Shown piece by piece: positions 51,601 through 61,403 of a stretch of 64,000 bases of DNA. Every line of letters begins with the position of its first letter. Position 1 is the stretch's first letter. Made by a program: the position numbers and the translations under genes. The notes beneath the pieces are model-generated. The model saw only the letters and a program-made list of their open reading frames with translations. It was not told the origin of the DNA and searched no databases. The stretch is from Rhynchopus euleeides (taxonomy: Eukaryota > Euglenozoa > Diplonemea > Diplonemida > Diplonemidae): contig OY723287.1 in assembly GCA_963210315.1 (NCBI GenBank), positions 496,001 to 560,000 on the forward strand, in the 5' to 3' direction.

Positions 51601-53006
51601 AGCAGCGTCGGGGACAGCTTCCACTGCACCCGGAACTCGATGTTGCTGTCGTACAGCAGCTCCGCCTCCTGCGGGAACACGCTTGCGAATCCCACCTCCG
51701 CCGCACCCTGCTTCGCCACAATCACAAAAAACGTCCCAGCCTTCCCGTACATGAAGGTCTTCGCCACACCCTGTTCCTGCGTCGTCGACGTGAAGGCGTT
51801 CCACACCACCGACGTCCCCACCTTGTACTGCGCCGACACGTTCACGTTGATCCCGCGGAACACCGTGGTCAGGCTCGGCCGCCGGCTCCGGATCAGCCGC
51901 GTCAGCTTCGCTATCAGCGGCTGGAACGTCGCAATCACGTGCAGCTGTGTCGGTGCAGGCTCAAGCTCGAACACGCTGCCTGCCGCAGACTCACGCGCTT
52001 CCTTCGACAGCCCAATCGTCCGCATCGCCTGGTTCATCCCGAAGTACAGTGCCGGCCGCACGCAACCCGCCCCGTGGTTCCCCAGCACAACCGGGTCGGT
52101 GAAGTCCCCGTGGTACTCCTTCACGATGGGTGCACCGTCTGCCTTGCACACGAGATCGCACGTCTCACTGTTGACTTCGTACTCCACGCAGTCGCAGGTG
52201 AAGAGGTAGCCTGCGCACAGATGCTCGAACCAGTCCTCCACCGCCATCCAGTCCTCGATCTCGTCTGGCGCATTCTCCACATGCTGCAGCACCCGCTGCA
52301 CAACAAACCGCAGCCCCAGCAGCATGCTGTCCACGTGCTTTGCCCGGTACCCGAGATCCGGTCGCACCGTCAGCAGCTGCACCAGCCACTCCAGCAGCGG
52401 TGTCTTGCCCGCCTTGTCGCTGCGCGTGAAGCGGATCTTCCGCCCGTCCACGTGGTTCTCCAGCCGCTCGCTCGTCTTGTCCTTGTCGGTGGGTTTGTCT
52501 GTGGGGTGCTCCTGTGGCGGTGGCTGAGCCTGCGACTGTGGGAGTCCATCCGATGCAGTGTGGGCTGCATCAGTAACAGTGGGTGCACGTGCCCTCAAGG
52601 GCGCCCACTCGTCTGTGAGGAAGTGCCGCAGCCTGCTGGCCACCTCCGTCTGCATCTTCCCCACTTGCCCGGCGAGGGCCGCCAGCAGCGCACTGCGTGT
52701 GCCGACATCACGGTGCTGCAGCGCGTACCACACCGGTGTGCGCCCCTCCCCGTCCGGAACGCTGGCTGCCCCGCACTCCTCCACCAGAAACTTGACTGCT
52801 TCGGCAGCAGCGGGAACCCCCCTGCACCCGGGCTGCAGCACCTCGTGCAGCAGCGTCCGCCCGGTGTGTGGGTCCGCCGCGTTCACGTCCGCCTTGTGCT
52901 TCTCCAGCAGCTGCCGCCACGTCCCGCCCTCCAGTGCCTCCTTCACAGCGCGTGTGCTGCCCCACCAACCCCGCCCGTGCTCCTCCACACTCGCACTCGA
53001 CCCCAT
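48684..53006 (-). CDS. ANK-ART-NACHT-WD40 NLR-like (STAND) protein, copy 2, cut early in the WD40 array
   Basis: 1,440 residues from the ATG at 53006 (again Met-Gly-Ser-Ser-Ala-Ser) to the TGA at 48684. The domain order and all key motifs equal copy 1: ankyrin, ART with R (FRGIN), STS (AFTST) and E-x-E (QEAEL), NACHT P-loop GDGGTGKTS, Walker B VVVILDSLDE, FRHKTLGEFLVARR and a pentapeptide-like stretch. By eye only about fourteen residues differ before the WD40 array (for example GGT/VGT in the ankyrin part, K/R in EAYLQ[KR]HVE). The array begins with five and a half units before the stop. Their variable residues differ from copy 1 from the very first unit (GHTGYV against GHARDV). The conserved first 1,190 codons argue that the N-terminal machinery is still under selection. 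Confidence 0.88.
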   Translation of the reverse strand: MGSSASVEEHGRGWWGSTRAVKEALEGGTWRQLLEKHKADVNAADPHTGRTLLHEVLQPGCRGVPAAAEAVKFLVEECGAASVPDGEGRTPVWYALQHRDVGTRSALLAALAGQVGKMQTEVASRLRHFLTDEWAPLRARAPTVTDAAHTASDGLPQSQAQPPPQEHPTDKPTDKDKTSERLENHVDGRKIRFTRSDKAGKTPLLEWLVQLLTVRPDLGYRAKHVDSMLLGLRFVVQRVLQHVENAPDEIEDWMAVEDWFEHLCAGYLFTCDCVEYEVNSETCDLVCKADGAPIVKEYHGDFTDPVVLGNHGAGCVRPALYFGMNQAMRTIGLSKEARESAAGSVFELEPAPTQLHVIATFQPLIAKLTRLIRSRRPSLTTVFRGINVNVSAQYKVGTSVVWNAFTSTTQEQGVAKTFMYGKAGTFFVIVAKQGAAEVGFASVFPQEAELLYDSNIEFRVQWKLSPTLLRMVGQPFDVIVMQEVAAHDEKKDSNNGAGDYSVADQVEAVRKVLQHTASLFAEFLDGYVEGRVGDDTHVAESETRMLLREVDEWLAADGHAEEGAGEGARGTGRHPLCLVGDGGTGKTSAAVAVLCHLLQEKKGDAGVVAGQRKKPVFPVFVALPSIGASTVTTHGGIDEFIGKSFGLEEAALDHLSSVYDVVVILDSLDEVGLTRKDLGDAYKASGGQGVLRLHPWCANQCSVIVTTRGEYLKSVDHTPSQICGDGTRSLYMQPFTQADAVAYISKVRVAQVAKAEQQRVDAFFTADDQRKLADTARGTCGAADDDTAVVLSDRAVVVAIVERAWVLAGADSGSSGKDKTPGASTDNGVRRNANTTPCVEAAAEAVILALEGRCGGTPHDAGSSVPLRDVLVALSQQAGFLELKAAQQRAAEQTTTRLEQLAAEPVPPRTVADAEVAILSQLRNPFLLHMACYAQHELSSCSAQVRQCLSDVAVYEAYLQRHVEVGLRQGSVGAARAEEVLRVGELIACAMLQAQTWQGSLGTERARLLQEDGVDRARADEAFRVLPFRVESFHDDSSAFAFRHKTLGEFLVARRLARKGAVADTLGCKVRRAFSKDAPNVLEYFADTVLTRGGDERDTKVVSELLPLVLATRDAGDDAKSLASASNAMALAARTRFTFRCDLTGVLVQDSDLRHARLFATVLEKSRFHNCWLEHAMLWEGNLTRSDWEGSSFGSPLPPLLGHTGYVCSVTVTPDGSKIISGSIDKSVRVWDASTGKELQKLEGHTSCVRSVTVTPDGSKIISGCVDNSVRVWDTSTGKELQKLEGHTSCVRSVTVTSDGSKIISGSVDNSVRVWDTSTGKELQKLEGHTSAVECVTVTPDGSKIISGSGDNSVRVWDTSTGKELQKLEGHASYVRSVTVTPDGSKIISASVDKSVRVWETSTGKELQKLEGHTSSVNSVTVTPDGSKIISGSDDKSVRV

Positions 53007-53156
53007 CCCCCTCACAGATTTCTTCCGCTGCACACACTCTTCGTGCGTTCTGCTTGTATATAGTGCTTCCGATTATGTGTCTGTGTAATGTGCACTGCCT
53101 GCATGTTGTGTGTGCATCACCAACAGAGCGGGTGCACCCCCTTTTTGATCTGTCAC

Positions 53157-53400
53157 AGCGGCATACGCGCAAGGGCTTGGTGACAAGACAGGCACACCCC
53201 ACAGGGGGGTCTGGGGCGGAGCCCCAGCCGTCGGAGGCCACGGTAGTGGATATCTGTTCACAGGTTGACATGATCCATGTCAAGCCCCTGACCAAAGTCG
53301 GTGGGACGTTGGGTCGATAGTTAGGAAGCAGGGGTATTCCTAACTTTCCAGGGTCGGGGGAAAACCGGGTCGATGGGGGAAAAGGGGGGGAGCTGGGCAA
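53157..53400 (+). repeat. Composite dispersed repeat abutting NLR copy 2
   Basis: Nearly identical to 10217-10450. It starts directly at the end of the duplicated NLR 5' flank. Confidence 0.85.
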
Positions 53401-53429
53401 AGACTGTCAAAAAGGGGGGTACATTATTT

Positions 53430-53690
53430 TTCGCGCGCTTCGCGCGCGAAACGTGCGTGCTCAGCTAGCAGCTCCATGGTGGCCCGTGTTTTCTTCGCGC
53501 CCATTGCATCTGCAACTTCCTTGGGGTGCAGGACCACCCCATGATTGACGGGATGGGCAGCATGACAGACGATGACGTAGCATCTACCCACAGGGCTTGC
53601 ACTTTTTGGGACACCCCCTGAAACAGCTGTGTGATGATGACTCATGTTCAAAAGATGGCATGACACGCAGGAGCCAATAGGCTGCCTTTC
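53430..53690 (+). repeat. Duplicated repeat-flank segment with CG hairpin, copy 2
   Basis: Counterpart of 11145-11395, beginning TTCGCGCGCTTCGCGCGCGA. Confidence 0.7.
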
Positions 53691-53698
53691 AAACGGGG

Positions 53699-53873
53699 AG
53701 TACCTGTCCCTGCTGGACAAACATAGGGTACAGGGGGGGTCTGGGGGGCTCTGCCCCCCAGCCGCCGGAGGCCACGGTAGCGAACATTTATTCCTGGCGG
53801 GCGCAGGTTCGGTGTGAATTGGGCTGCATCCTGAGTGGCCAGACCCTACCCGATGTGACAATAAATTGTCGCG
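53699..53873 (+). repeat. GC-palindrome dispersed repeat, long type
   Basis: Counterpart of 2911-3072 and 11396-11559. Confidence 0.85.
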
Positions 53874-53885
53874 CAAGGACACGCT

Positions 53886-54170
53886 ACATGGGGGGTCTGG
53901 GTGGCGGAGTCCACCAGCCGCCGCCGGAGGCCACGGTAGTGGACATCTGTTCACAGGTTGACATGATCCATGTCATGTCAAGCCCCTGACCAAAGTCGGT
54001 GGGTCGGTGGGTTGATGGGTCGATGGGTTGGTTGGACGATGGGACGATCCCCTCAACCCATCAACCCACCGACCCAGAAATTCGGTGGGTCGGTGGGTCG
54101 ATGGAAAAAGTGGGGGGGGGGGGGGAAACCGGTTTTTGTGGGTCGATGGGTCGATAGTTAGGAATTGCCC
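53886..54170 (+). repeat. Composite dispersed repeat with GGGTCGATGG array, copy 2
   Basis: Counterpart of 11574-11830. The duplication diverges after AGTTAGGAATTGCCCTG. Confidence 0.8.
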
Positions 54171-54739
54171 TGGGGAGGGGGCGGGGGGGCAGGGGGCCAA
54201 GCGCGGCAACACGTCACCGATGTTGTGTGTTTTGCAAGAAAGACACACTTCAGGAATATCACAACTCTCTTCCGCACCCCCCCCCCCGACCCCTTTGCTG
54301 TGTCTGCACTGTTGAGTTTGGGGGGGGGGGGGGGAGGATTTCCTCATGATAAAGTACGCTCTCGTTGTGGGGGTCTTCGCTGACCGGCAAATTTCCGGCA
54401 GAGCTCAGAGCTCGGCGATCCGCACCTATGAAGATGATTAGGAGGAGATGCCCCGAGAATTTTAAAAAAAATGCGCCGAATTGTGTGATTTTCTTTGGCG
54501 CCCAACCCGCAGTGCGAAGACCCTGTGCGGCCCACCCCCCCCCCCCATTTTACACCTAACCTCCCCTTCTCCCATCCCCCCACCCCCCCCCCCCCCGGCA
54601 TGACCATGACACGTGAAATATATACTTGCATCTCTTCAAAAGACCAGCCCACTCAGGGTCTGCTCTCTGATGCGATATGCCACAGCAACAGGGGGGGGGG
54701 GGGGGGAGGGGGGAGGGGGGGGGGGATAAAAAATAGGTA
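54171..54739. other. Intergenic region
   Basis: G and C runs up to about 18 nt. No gene seen. Confidence 0.6.
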
Positions 54740-55269
54740 CACGGTGGGATCTTGTAAATTTTACATGTATAACTACAAGTATAATACATGTATTATACAT
54801 GTATAATACTTGCATGTCAACTATTATACATGTATAATACATGTATATGCCTGAAATATACATGTAAAATACATGTATATCAAGTAAAAATACAAGTATA
54901 ATACTTGCATGTCAACTATTATACATGTATTTTTACTTGATATACATGTATTTTACATGTATATTTCAGGCATTTACATGTATTTTACATGTATAATACT
55001 TGCATGACAAGTATTATACATGTAAAATACATGTAAATGCCTGAAATATACATGTAAAATACATGTATATCAAGTAAAAATACAAGTATAATAGTTGACA
55101 TGCAAGTATTATACTTGTATTTTTACTTGATATACATGTATTTTACATGTATATTTCAGGCATATACATGTATTATACATGTATAATAGTTGACATGCAA
55201 GTATTATACATGTATAATACATGTATATACTTGTAGTTATACATGTAAAATTTACAAGATCCCACCGTG
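54740..55269. mobile_element. 530-bp near-perfect A+T-rich palindrome with CACGG termini, copy 2
   Basis: The ends are identical to those of the 31085-31756 element (CACGGTGGGATCTTGTAAAT and its mirror), with a shorter interior of the same ACATGTA/CAAGTA words. It is flanked by TA on both sides (54738-54739 and 55270-55271). Confidence 0.85.
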
Positions 55270-55664
55270 TAAGTATCACTGACACAGCCTGATATCTTTT
55301 CTTTTCATCCGTGGAATCGGAACAGGGGTTTTTTATCTGTTGACGAAAAGCAAAAAAAATCTTTTGGGTAAAAAAAGGGGGGGCGGAGGAGGTGGGTGTG
55401 TGGTGTGGGGGGGGGGGGGGGCAGGGGATGATCGAGAAAAACATAAGGTACCCCCAGAGAGAGAGGGAGAGAGGAAGAGGAAGAGAGAGATAGAGGGGAG
55501 GGAGAGGGGGGGGTGAGCGTGATTCGATCTTCCCCCCCTATTCCCCCCCATACCCCCCCCCCTCTCTCTCTCTCCCTATCGCTCTTTCTCTCAACTATTT
55601 TCGCTCCTTATGCAGGCAGTGTGGGGCGGACTGCTCCAGGAATGAGTCGACCAAGAGACGAAAA
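55270..55664. other. Leader region with pyrimidine tract
   Basis: A long TCTCTCTC tract and then TTTTCGCTCCTTATGCAG at about 55599-55616, which looks like a 3' splice acceptor and resembles the CTCGTTATGCAG block of the conserved upstream element. It lies 49 nt before the ATG of the plus-strand gene. Confidence 0.5.
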
Positions 55665-57512
55665 ATGAGAAGAGGGTGGCTTGGTGGTGATTGGTGGTCG
55701 TTGGTGGACGAGGAAGAGAGAGAGAGAGAGAGCACGATAGTCGCCCGCAGAGATGTGCTGGAACGTGAGCGCCTCGGGGTATCCCCAACTGTTTGCGCGT
55801 GGGACGCAGCGCTAGCGCGACCCGCTGCGCCCCATCAGTCCGACCTGGCCTCACTGCCGGACAACCCACCCCGCTGGACTCACGGAGAGTGCATCATGCA
55901 TGCCCTGCGGGCCTGGCTCGGTCGTCTCACCTGGACGAGGGAGGGGTCCGTCTCCTTCTGCGAGCTCGCCATCGACTTCGAGGTCTTCTCCGGGCTCGAC
56001 GTCTGCCCGATCGCTACTGGCGCCCCGGCAGGAACCCAGCCCGCCCCACTCAACATGCGTGGACGCATGATGGGGCAGATGTTGAAATACCTTGTCTCCC
56101 AGTGTGAAGCAGTTAACCTCCGCGCGCCCCTGCCTGGCGCGTTTGTCTCGCGTGTCTACTGCCTCCGCGCGGTGGGGGTGAAGGAAGTCTGGGGCGGTCT
56201 TGAGCCGCGCCCCCGCTTTGCCTGCCACGGGCTCACCACCCGTATCCTGATCGAGCAGATTCCCCGCGCGATCCACTGGGCCTCGAGCAAGTCGTGGGGC
56301 CTGGACCTTACCCCGTCGTATACCGAGGTGCCCGACCGGGACACGCGAAGCGAACAGTGGGACCCTACTCCCGTAGCCCCCACCCGTGACCCCCTCGACA
56401 CGGTCAGCCCGAGGTCGGCGCCGTGCGGCGCTGAGCGCTATGCCCCCCGTTCGGAGGTGCTGGCTCGCAACGTCTGCAGGGCCCACTCCAAGCCCAAGTG
56501 CCATGACTGCGACGCGGCGGGGCACAACCGAACCCTGCGAATGGAAGACTGCTGCCGGGCCCACCACCGCCAGGATGACGGACTGCCCGTGCAGTTCTGC
56601 AGCACGCACCGGCTGCTCCGCTGCGGCACCTGCAGCTCCTCCAACATGTGCTGCAAGCGTGGCCACCACGGCTGCCGCGACCATGACCTGCCCCCCTGCG
56701 GGGTCTGCGCCTCTCTGCCTGAGATGGATGACAGACGCCCCACCGCTTGCTGCAAGAAGGGCCACCACGCCCCTCCCGCCCCTGCGACGCCTGTGGAGGC
56801 AGACGCCCCCACCCCGCCGCCCCATGTGCCGCCAACCCCGCCCTTCCCAGAGGCGACTGCGCCTACCGTGGGGGATCTTCCCTCCACCACGCCACCCCGT
56901 GTGCCTGCGCCTCAGCCCTCCCCTGAAGCGACCCCGTGTCCCGCTACTCCCGAGCCCGCCACCCCTCCAGTTATCCTGAAGAGGCTGGCCCATACCGTGT
57001 GCTCCCCGGGCTCACCCCACCGCCACCTGATGCAGCCTCGTAGGAGGCTCTCACCCGACGGCGTCAGGCCATCCATCCCCGCCGTGGCGCAGCTGAAGCG
57101 CACCGCCTTAGAGGCGCATACCGGTTCCACCCCGGCACTGCCTGCCCAAAGGCCTAGGGTCGACCACGTGATCCCCACCGCTGACGCTGACGCTGACGTG
57201 GGCGCCGCTGATCCGGACCCACCTTCTCCTACTACCTCCCCTCCCGACGGCGTGTCCGTTGACGCAGCCCTTCCCCAAAGGCCCCGTTCTGGTGCCTCTT
57301 CCTCCTCCGCCCGTGCGCGGTCACCGCACGCGCCTACAGGCTTCCGGGCCTACCTTAATCCTCCTTCCTCACGTAGCGCGTCACCGGGCGCTACAGACCG
57401 TGTGGCGCCTGCGCCTCCTCCTCCTCCTGTGTCACTTCCCTCACCCCACCAGAGCAGCTCCTCTCTCAAACAAGGGGAGTCTACCGGGCCGCGGGCCCGC
57501 GTAGTTAAGTAG
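55665..57512 (+). CDS. Cys/His-rich zinc-binding protein with Pro-rich tail
   Basis: 615 residues from the ATG at 55665 to the TAG at 57510-57512. It is the only supported gene outside the mobile element on the plus strand. Residues about 60-215 look globular (WTHGECIMHALRAWLGRL, SFCELAIDFEVFSGLDVC). Residues about 265-370 hold some twenty Cys and His in spaced pairs (CRAHSKPKCHDCDAAGHN, CGTCSSSNMCCKRGHHGC), probably several zinc sites like B-box or treble-clef types. The rest is Pro/Thr/Ser-rich. The N-terminal block weakly recalls the region after the polymerase in some retroelements, but no reverse transcriptase is present. A host regulatory protein and a domesticated element remnant are both possible. 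Confidence 0.65.
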   Translation: MRRGWLGGDWWSLVDEEERERESTIVARRDVLERERLGVSPTVCAWDAALARPAAPHQSDLASLPDNPPRWTHGECIMHALRAWLGRLTWTREGSVSFCELAIDFEVFSGLDVCPIATGAPAGTQPAPLNMRGRMMGQMLKYLVSQCEAVNLRAPLPGAFVSRVYCLRAVGVKEVWGGLEPRPRFACHGLTTRILIEQIPRAIHWASSKSWGLDLTPSYTEVPDRDTRSEQWDPTPVAPTRDPLDTVSPRSAPCGAERYAPRSEVLARNVCRAHSKPKCHDCDAAGHNRTLRMEDCCRAHHRQDDGLPVQFCSTHRLLRCGTCSSSNMCCKRGHHGCRDHDLPPCGVCASLPEMDDRRPTACCKKGHHAPPAPATPVEADAPTPPPHVPPTPPFPEATAPTVGDLPSTTPPRVPAPQPSPEATPCPATPEPATPPVILKRLAHTVCSPGSPHRHLMQPRRRLSPDGVRPSIPAVAQLKRTALEAHTGSTPALPAQRPRVDHVIPTADADADVGAADPDPPSPTTSPPDGVSVDAALPQRPRSGASSSSARARSPHAPTGFRAYLNPPSSRSASPGATDRVAPAPPPPPVSLPSPHQSSSSLKQGESTGPRARVVK

Positions 57513-58497
57513 ACGACACCCTTGGGGTGCGAGTATTTTCGTTTCGGGGATATTCACACTATAAGCATACGAGAGAGAGAGAGAGAGAGAGAGAGCGGTG
57601 TGTTGGGCACGACGCGCGATGCGCATCTAAACGGAAGATAAGAAACTGAGGTGAGGAGGGAGAGGGGGGATGGGGACAAACAGGGATACTCCCCCCGAAA
57701 TACCGACACAAACTATCTGGCGTGCAGAACGGCTCAGACAGCAGGTGTGTGCAATATAGGTTTCCTCTAGCATTTTCTTTTCAGATCTCTCCCTTTCTCT
57801 CTCTCTCTCTCTCCAACCCGCACGATGCTGGCTGCATCGCCTGCACGGCAAAAAAAAAAGTTGTGGCGGGCAACTGCAGGTTACATTCACCGTGCGCCTT
57901 TCCAGTTGTGACGAGCTTCTAACCCGTGCGACTGGAACTGAGCTGAGCTGATACCCCCCCCACAAAACACCGGTAAACAATTCTCCTTTTTCTTTGCATG
58001 AGGAGAGTTGAATGCCCTCTCCCCGCTTCTCTTTGATACGATCACCTGCACCGACTGTAAACACACCTGATCGGCATAATTTCTTTTTTGTCGCTGTTCC
58101 CCCCCGAGAGAGGAGAGAGAAAAAGGCCCCGGTGAAGGGGGGGGGGGATGGAGGAGGAGCGGCGGGTTCGTTTGTTGTGCGTGGGGGTGGGGTGGGGATC
58201 AACCGAAGGGCAAACCACCAGTAATCGCCCCCACCCCACCCCACCCCTCCCAGCACCCCCTCCCCCCCACACTCTAATTTTGTTTCGCACTGCATCAGCA
58301 CCGTCCTCCTCGCTACCTAAACACCCCCCCCACCCCACCCCACCCCACACCGCTGCCTCCCTCCCCCCAGCCACCCCACCATTTTCACTTTGCACGGCTA
58401 GTAAACAAAACATACAAAGTTGTCAAAAAACAAACAACGCACAGAACCCCAACCCGCCCCCAACAACGCCAAGACCTCACCAATGCGCGAACCGATC
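57513..58497. other. Intergenic region
   Basis: (GA)n at about 57570-57594 and CT tracts at about 57790-57815. G-rich and C-rich blocks alternate. No gene seen. Confidence 0.6.
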
Positions 58498-60348
58498 TTA
58501 CTGCTCGGTTGTCATCGTAGTGTAGAGCGGGCTGGGGCCGGCCTTCAGGCGCTCGTCGAGGAATGTGTCGTTTTTGCTGATGTCGGCAGAGGCGGCGACG
58601 AAGCCGAAGAAAGGAGGCGAGGGGGAGCCGGGGCGGGACTTGAACTCGGGGTGGTACTGCACGGCGAGGAAGAAGGGGTGGTCCTTGATCTCGATGATGT
58701 CCATGCGCTCCTTCGACTCGTCCCTCCCGGTGAACTTCAGCCCGGCCTCCTCAAACTTGGCCAGGTAGTCGGTGTTGAACTCGTAGCGGTGGCGGTGGCG
58801 CTCGGCGATCTTGTCCACACCGCCGTACAGCTTGAATGCCATCGACTTGTTGTCGCAGATCTCCACCCAGCGCGAGCCGAGACGCATGTTGGCACCCATG
58901 CTGTCCTTCGGGATCTCGGGCATGTACTTCAGGACGTGGTGCTGCGACGCCTTCTCCCCGTCAAACTCTTCGCTGGTGGCGTTGTCCAGCCCCAGCACGT
59001 TGCGCCCGAACTCCATAATCGCCACCTGCATCCCGAGGCACACGCCGAAGTAGGGCTTCTTCCACTCGCGGGCAAGCTGGGCCGCCTTGACCTTCCCCTC
59101 CACACCACGGTCGCCGAACCCACCAGGGACGAAGATACCGTCGCACTCCTTCATCCGGGCAACGGCATCGTCGTACAGCTGTGCCGGGTCGGGCTGCTCG
59201 TCCTCCTTGCCCTCCTCCACGATGACCGGCTCGTCGTTGGGCTGCAGGTCCGTCGAGTTGACGTACTCGATCACCAGCTTGCGGCCCACCTCCACAGCGC
59301 AGTGCTCCAGCGCCTTCACCACAGACAGGTAGGCGTCCTCCCCGCCCTTGAGGTACTTCCCGATGAAGGCGATCTTCACCTCCTTCGAGTTCCGCGCGAC
59401 GTCCACCTTCCTGGCGTACTCATTCCAGCACTCCAGGGACCGGACAGGCGCCAGCGAGGGGGACTTCGACCGGGGGTCGATGGCAACCTTGTCGAGGTGC
59501 AGCGTGTTGGAGATGCTCTGGAAAATGCTCTGGTCCTCAAGCATCTGGATGAAGTGGAACAGGTTCGGCACGTTGTGCGCGCTGATCACACGCTCGGAGC
59601 GGATGCTGCACTGGTTCGAGATCTTCCGCTTCGTCCCGTCCTCCACAGGCTCGGTGCAACGGCACACCAGGATGTCAGGCTGGATCCCCAGCTGCTGCAG
59701 CGCCTTCACTGTGTGCTGCGTCGGCTTCGTCTTCTGCCCAGACATGATGGGGATGTAGGTGCAGTGCACCATGCACACCGAGTTCTCCGGCAGGTTGAAA
59801 CGGAACTGCCGGATCGCCTCCATGAAGGGCATCGACTCGATGTCGCCCACCGTCCCACCCAGCTCGATCACCGTCACCTGGGGCACCAGGTCCGTGCCGT
59901 CCGCAGGTGTGTGCGCCACGTTGTTGATCCACTGCACCACCTCAGAGGTGATGTGCGGCACAACCTGCACGGTGCGCCCCAGGTAGGCACCCTTGCGCTC
60001 CTTGTTGATCACAGAGCTGTAGATCTTGCCGGTCGTGATGTTGTTGCTGCGCGTCAGGGAGAGCCCAAGCATACGCTCGTAGTTGCCGAGGTCCAGGTCT
60101 GCCTCGCCACCGTCATCCAGGACGAACACCTCACCGTGCTCGTAGGGGCTCATGAGCCCGGCATCGACGTTCAGGTAAGGGTCGATCTTGATGGCAGTCA
60201 CGCGGTATCCCTTTGCCCGCAGCAGCGCGCCAATAGAGCTTGTCGTCACGCCCTTCCCAAGCGACGAGCAGACACCACCGGAGACGATGACATACTTCAT
60301 GTTCCGGTTCAGGTCCGGCTTGAAGTGCTTCACGCTCGGAGACACCAT
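58498..60348 (-). CDS. CTPS: CTP synthase (glutamine-hydrolysing)
   Basis: 616 residues, ATG at 60348, TAA at 58498, no intron. It converts UTP, ATP and glutamine to CTP, the last step of de novo pyrimidine nucleotide synthesis, in the cytosol. The N-terminal amidoligase domain begins with the family signature KYVIVSGGVCSSLGKG at residues 17-32 and continues with IKIDPYLNVDAGLMSPYEHG and GGTVGDIESMPF. The C-terminal class I glutamine amidotransferase domain has the nucleophile Cys in YFGVCLGMQ (about residue 438) and the His/Glu pair in QYHPEF (about 573-578). The length suits eukaryotic enzymes, and the first 16 residues are a short extension. It confirms that the standard code and an uninterrupted frame are used here. 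Confidence 0.97.
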   Translation of the reverse strand: MVSPSVKHFKPDLNRNMKYVIVSGGVCSSLGKGVTTSSIGALLRAKGYRVTAIKIDPYLNVDAGLMSPYEHGEVFVLDDGGEADLDLGNYERMLGLSLTRSNNITTGKIYSSVINKERKGAYLGRTVQVVPHITSEVVQWINNVAHTPADGTDLVPQVTVIELGGTVGDIESMPFMEAIRQFRFNLPENSVCMVHCTYIPIMSGQKTKPTQHTVKALQQLGIQPDILVCRCTEPVEDGTKRKISNQCSIRSERVISAHNVPNLFHFIQMLEDQSIFQSISNTLHLDKVAIDPRSKSPSLAPVRSLECWNEYARKVDVARNSKEVKIAFIGKYLKGGEDAYLSVVKALEHCAVEVGRKLVIEYVNSTDLQPNDEPVIVEEGKEDEQPDPAQLYDDAVARMKECDGIFVPGGFGDRGVEGKVKAAQLAREWKKPYFGVCLGMQVAIMEFGRNVLGLDNATSEEFDGEKASQHHVLKYMPEIPKDSMGANMRLGSRWVEICDNKSMAFKLYGGVDKIAERHRHRYEFNTDYLAKFEEAGLKFTGRDESKERMDIIEIKDHPFFLAVQYHPEFKSRPGSPSPPFFGFVAASADISKNDTFLDERLKAGPSPLYTTMTTEQ

Positions 60349-61403
60349 CTTTGCAAACTAGCAACAAACTGCCCCCAAACGGCGGAGAACAACGGAGGGA
60401 AAAAAAGGAAGGGAACGCCTCCCGAGTGACGGAAGGGGAGGAGGCGGGGAGAGGAGGGGGTACCCAACAAAACAACCAGGGGCTGTGACCTGAAAGGGGG
60501 CGCCCTCCCGGTTCAAGGCGTGTTGGGGGTGAGGGGAGAGTGTGTGTGGGGTGTGGGCACGTGTGGCGGGTGTGATATGCTATGCTGCAGGCGGCATTGC
60601 CTAACATGGCAGCTGTGGGGCCACCTCAACTGCCTCTCCCAAGGAAAGAGACACGTGGGACACGCATGGCAGCGTGTGTGAATGGGGGGGGGGCGGGGGA
60701 GGAGGAGATTGTCAAAACGTGATGGGTGGTGGGGGGGGGGGTGGCGGCGGACAGATCGCACCGGCAAAATCACAGCTGTGAGAGATAAGCCTCATCGCCG
60801 CGGGAGCCTCGTCACTCCCACCCTCCTCCCTACCCTTCCGGGCACAGCCCTGCAGGCTTCTAAGTTTGTCGTCGCGACGATATACACAAAATATACAAAT
60901 ACACCGGGTGGGGTGGGGTGGTGGCCTGTCGCTCGAAAAAATGCAGAATAAAATGCAGAAAGGTGAGAAAGAGGCGAGCTGCGTGTGCCTGCGTGATGTG
61001 CCTCACAAAAAAGACTTGGAGTTGCGTTCTTTGTTTGTACGAACGGTGCCTGCTAGTGCATGTGTGCAGGATACCGAACGCTGCCACGAGTCTTTTTAGT
61101 GCGAAAAGCTAGCTGTTCTTGCAAAAAAAATACGGTGGCAAAAGTGACACAGTTTGCCACACGCAGTGTGGTACAGAGGGGCGGGAGGTCCCCTCACAAA
61201 GACAGGACCCTCCAGCGCTCGCTAAGCAGTGCAGGGAAGTGCGGCATAGCTAGGCCTTCTCCTCCAAACAGACTTTGAGAGTTGTACCCCCACACAACAC
61301 GGAAAAATACCACACACATAAAAAGGGGGGGGGGGGGGTAACACAAGCGGTACAATACAGCAGGTGGGCAACAGACGAGACTCTCTCCGCAAACCCCCCC
61401 CCC
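60349..61403. other. Intergenic region
   Basis: A pyrimidine-rich leader of CTP synthase on the minus strand (TTCCCTTCCTTTTTTTCCC), then G tracts. No gene seen. Confidence 0.6.

Larger units (their letters stand above)
46073..53157. repeat. Segmental duplication, copy 2 (NLR gene plus 3' flank)
   Basis: The counterpart of 1083-9366 in the same orientation, about 45 kb away. It lacks the WD40 fragment, the second 3' flank and the insertion of 1764-1885, so it looks closer to the ancestral arrangement outside the WD40 array. Confidence 0.9.

Noticed and set aside
56460-56770. Retroviral-type zinc knuckles in the Cys/His-rich gene
   Set aside because: The spacing does not follow C-x2-C-x4-H-x4-C and no polymerase or protease is nearby.
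58420-60429. 669-codon plus-strand frame
   Set aside because: Antisense shadow of CTP synthase, whose signatures are unmistakable on the minus strand.
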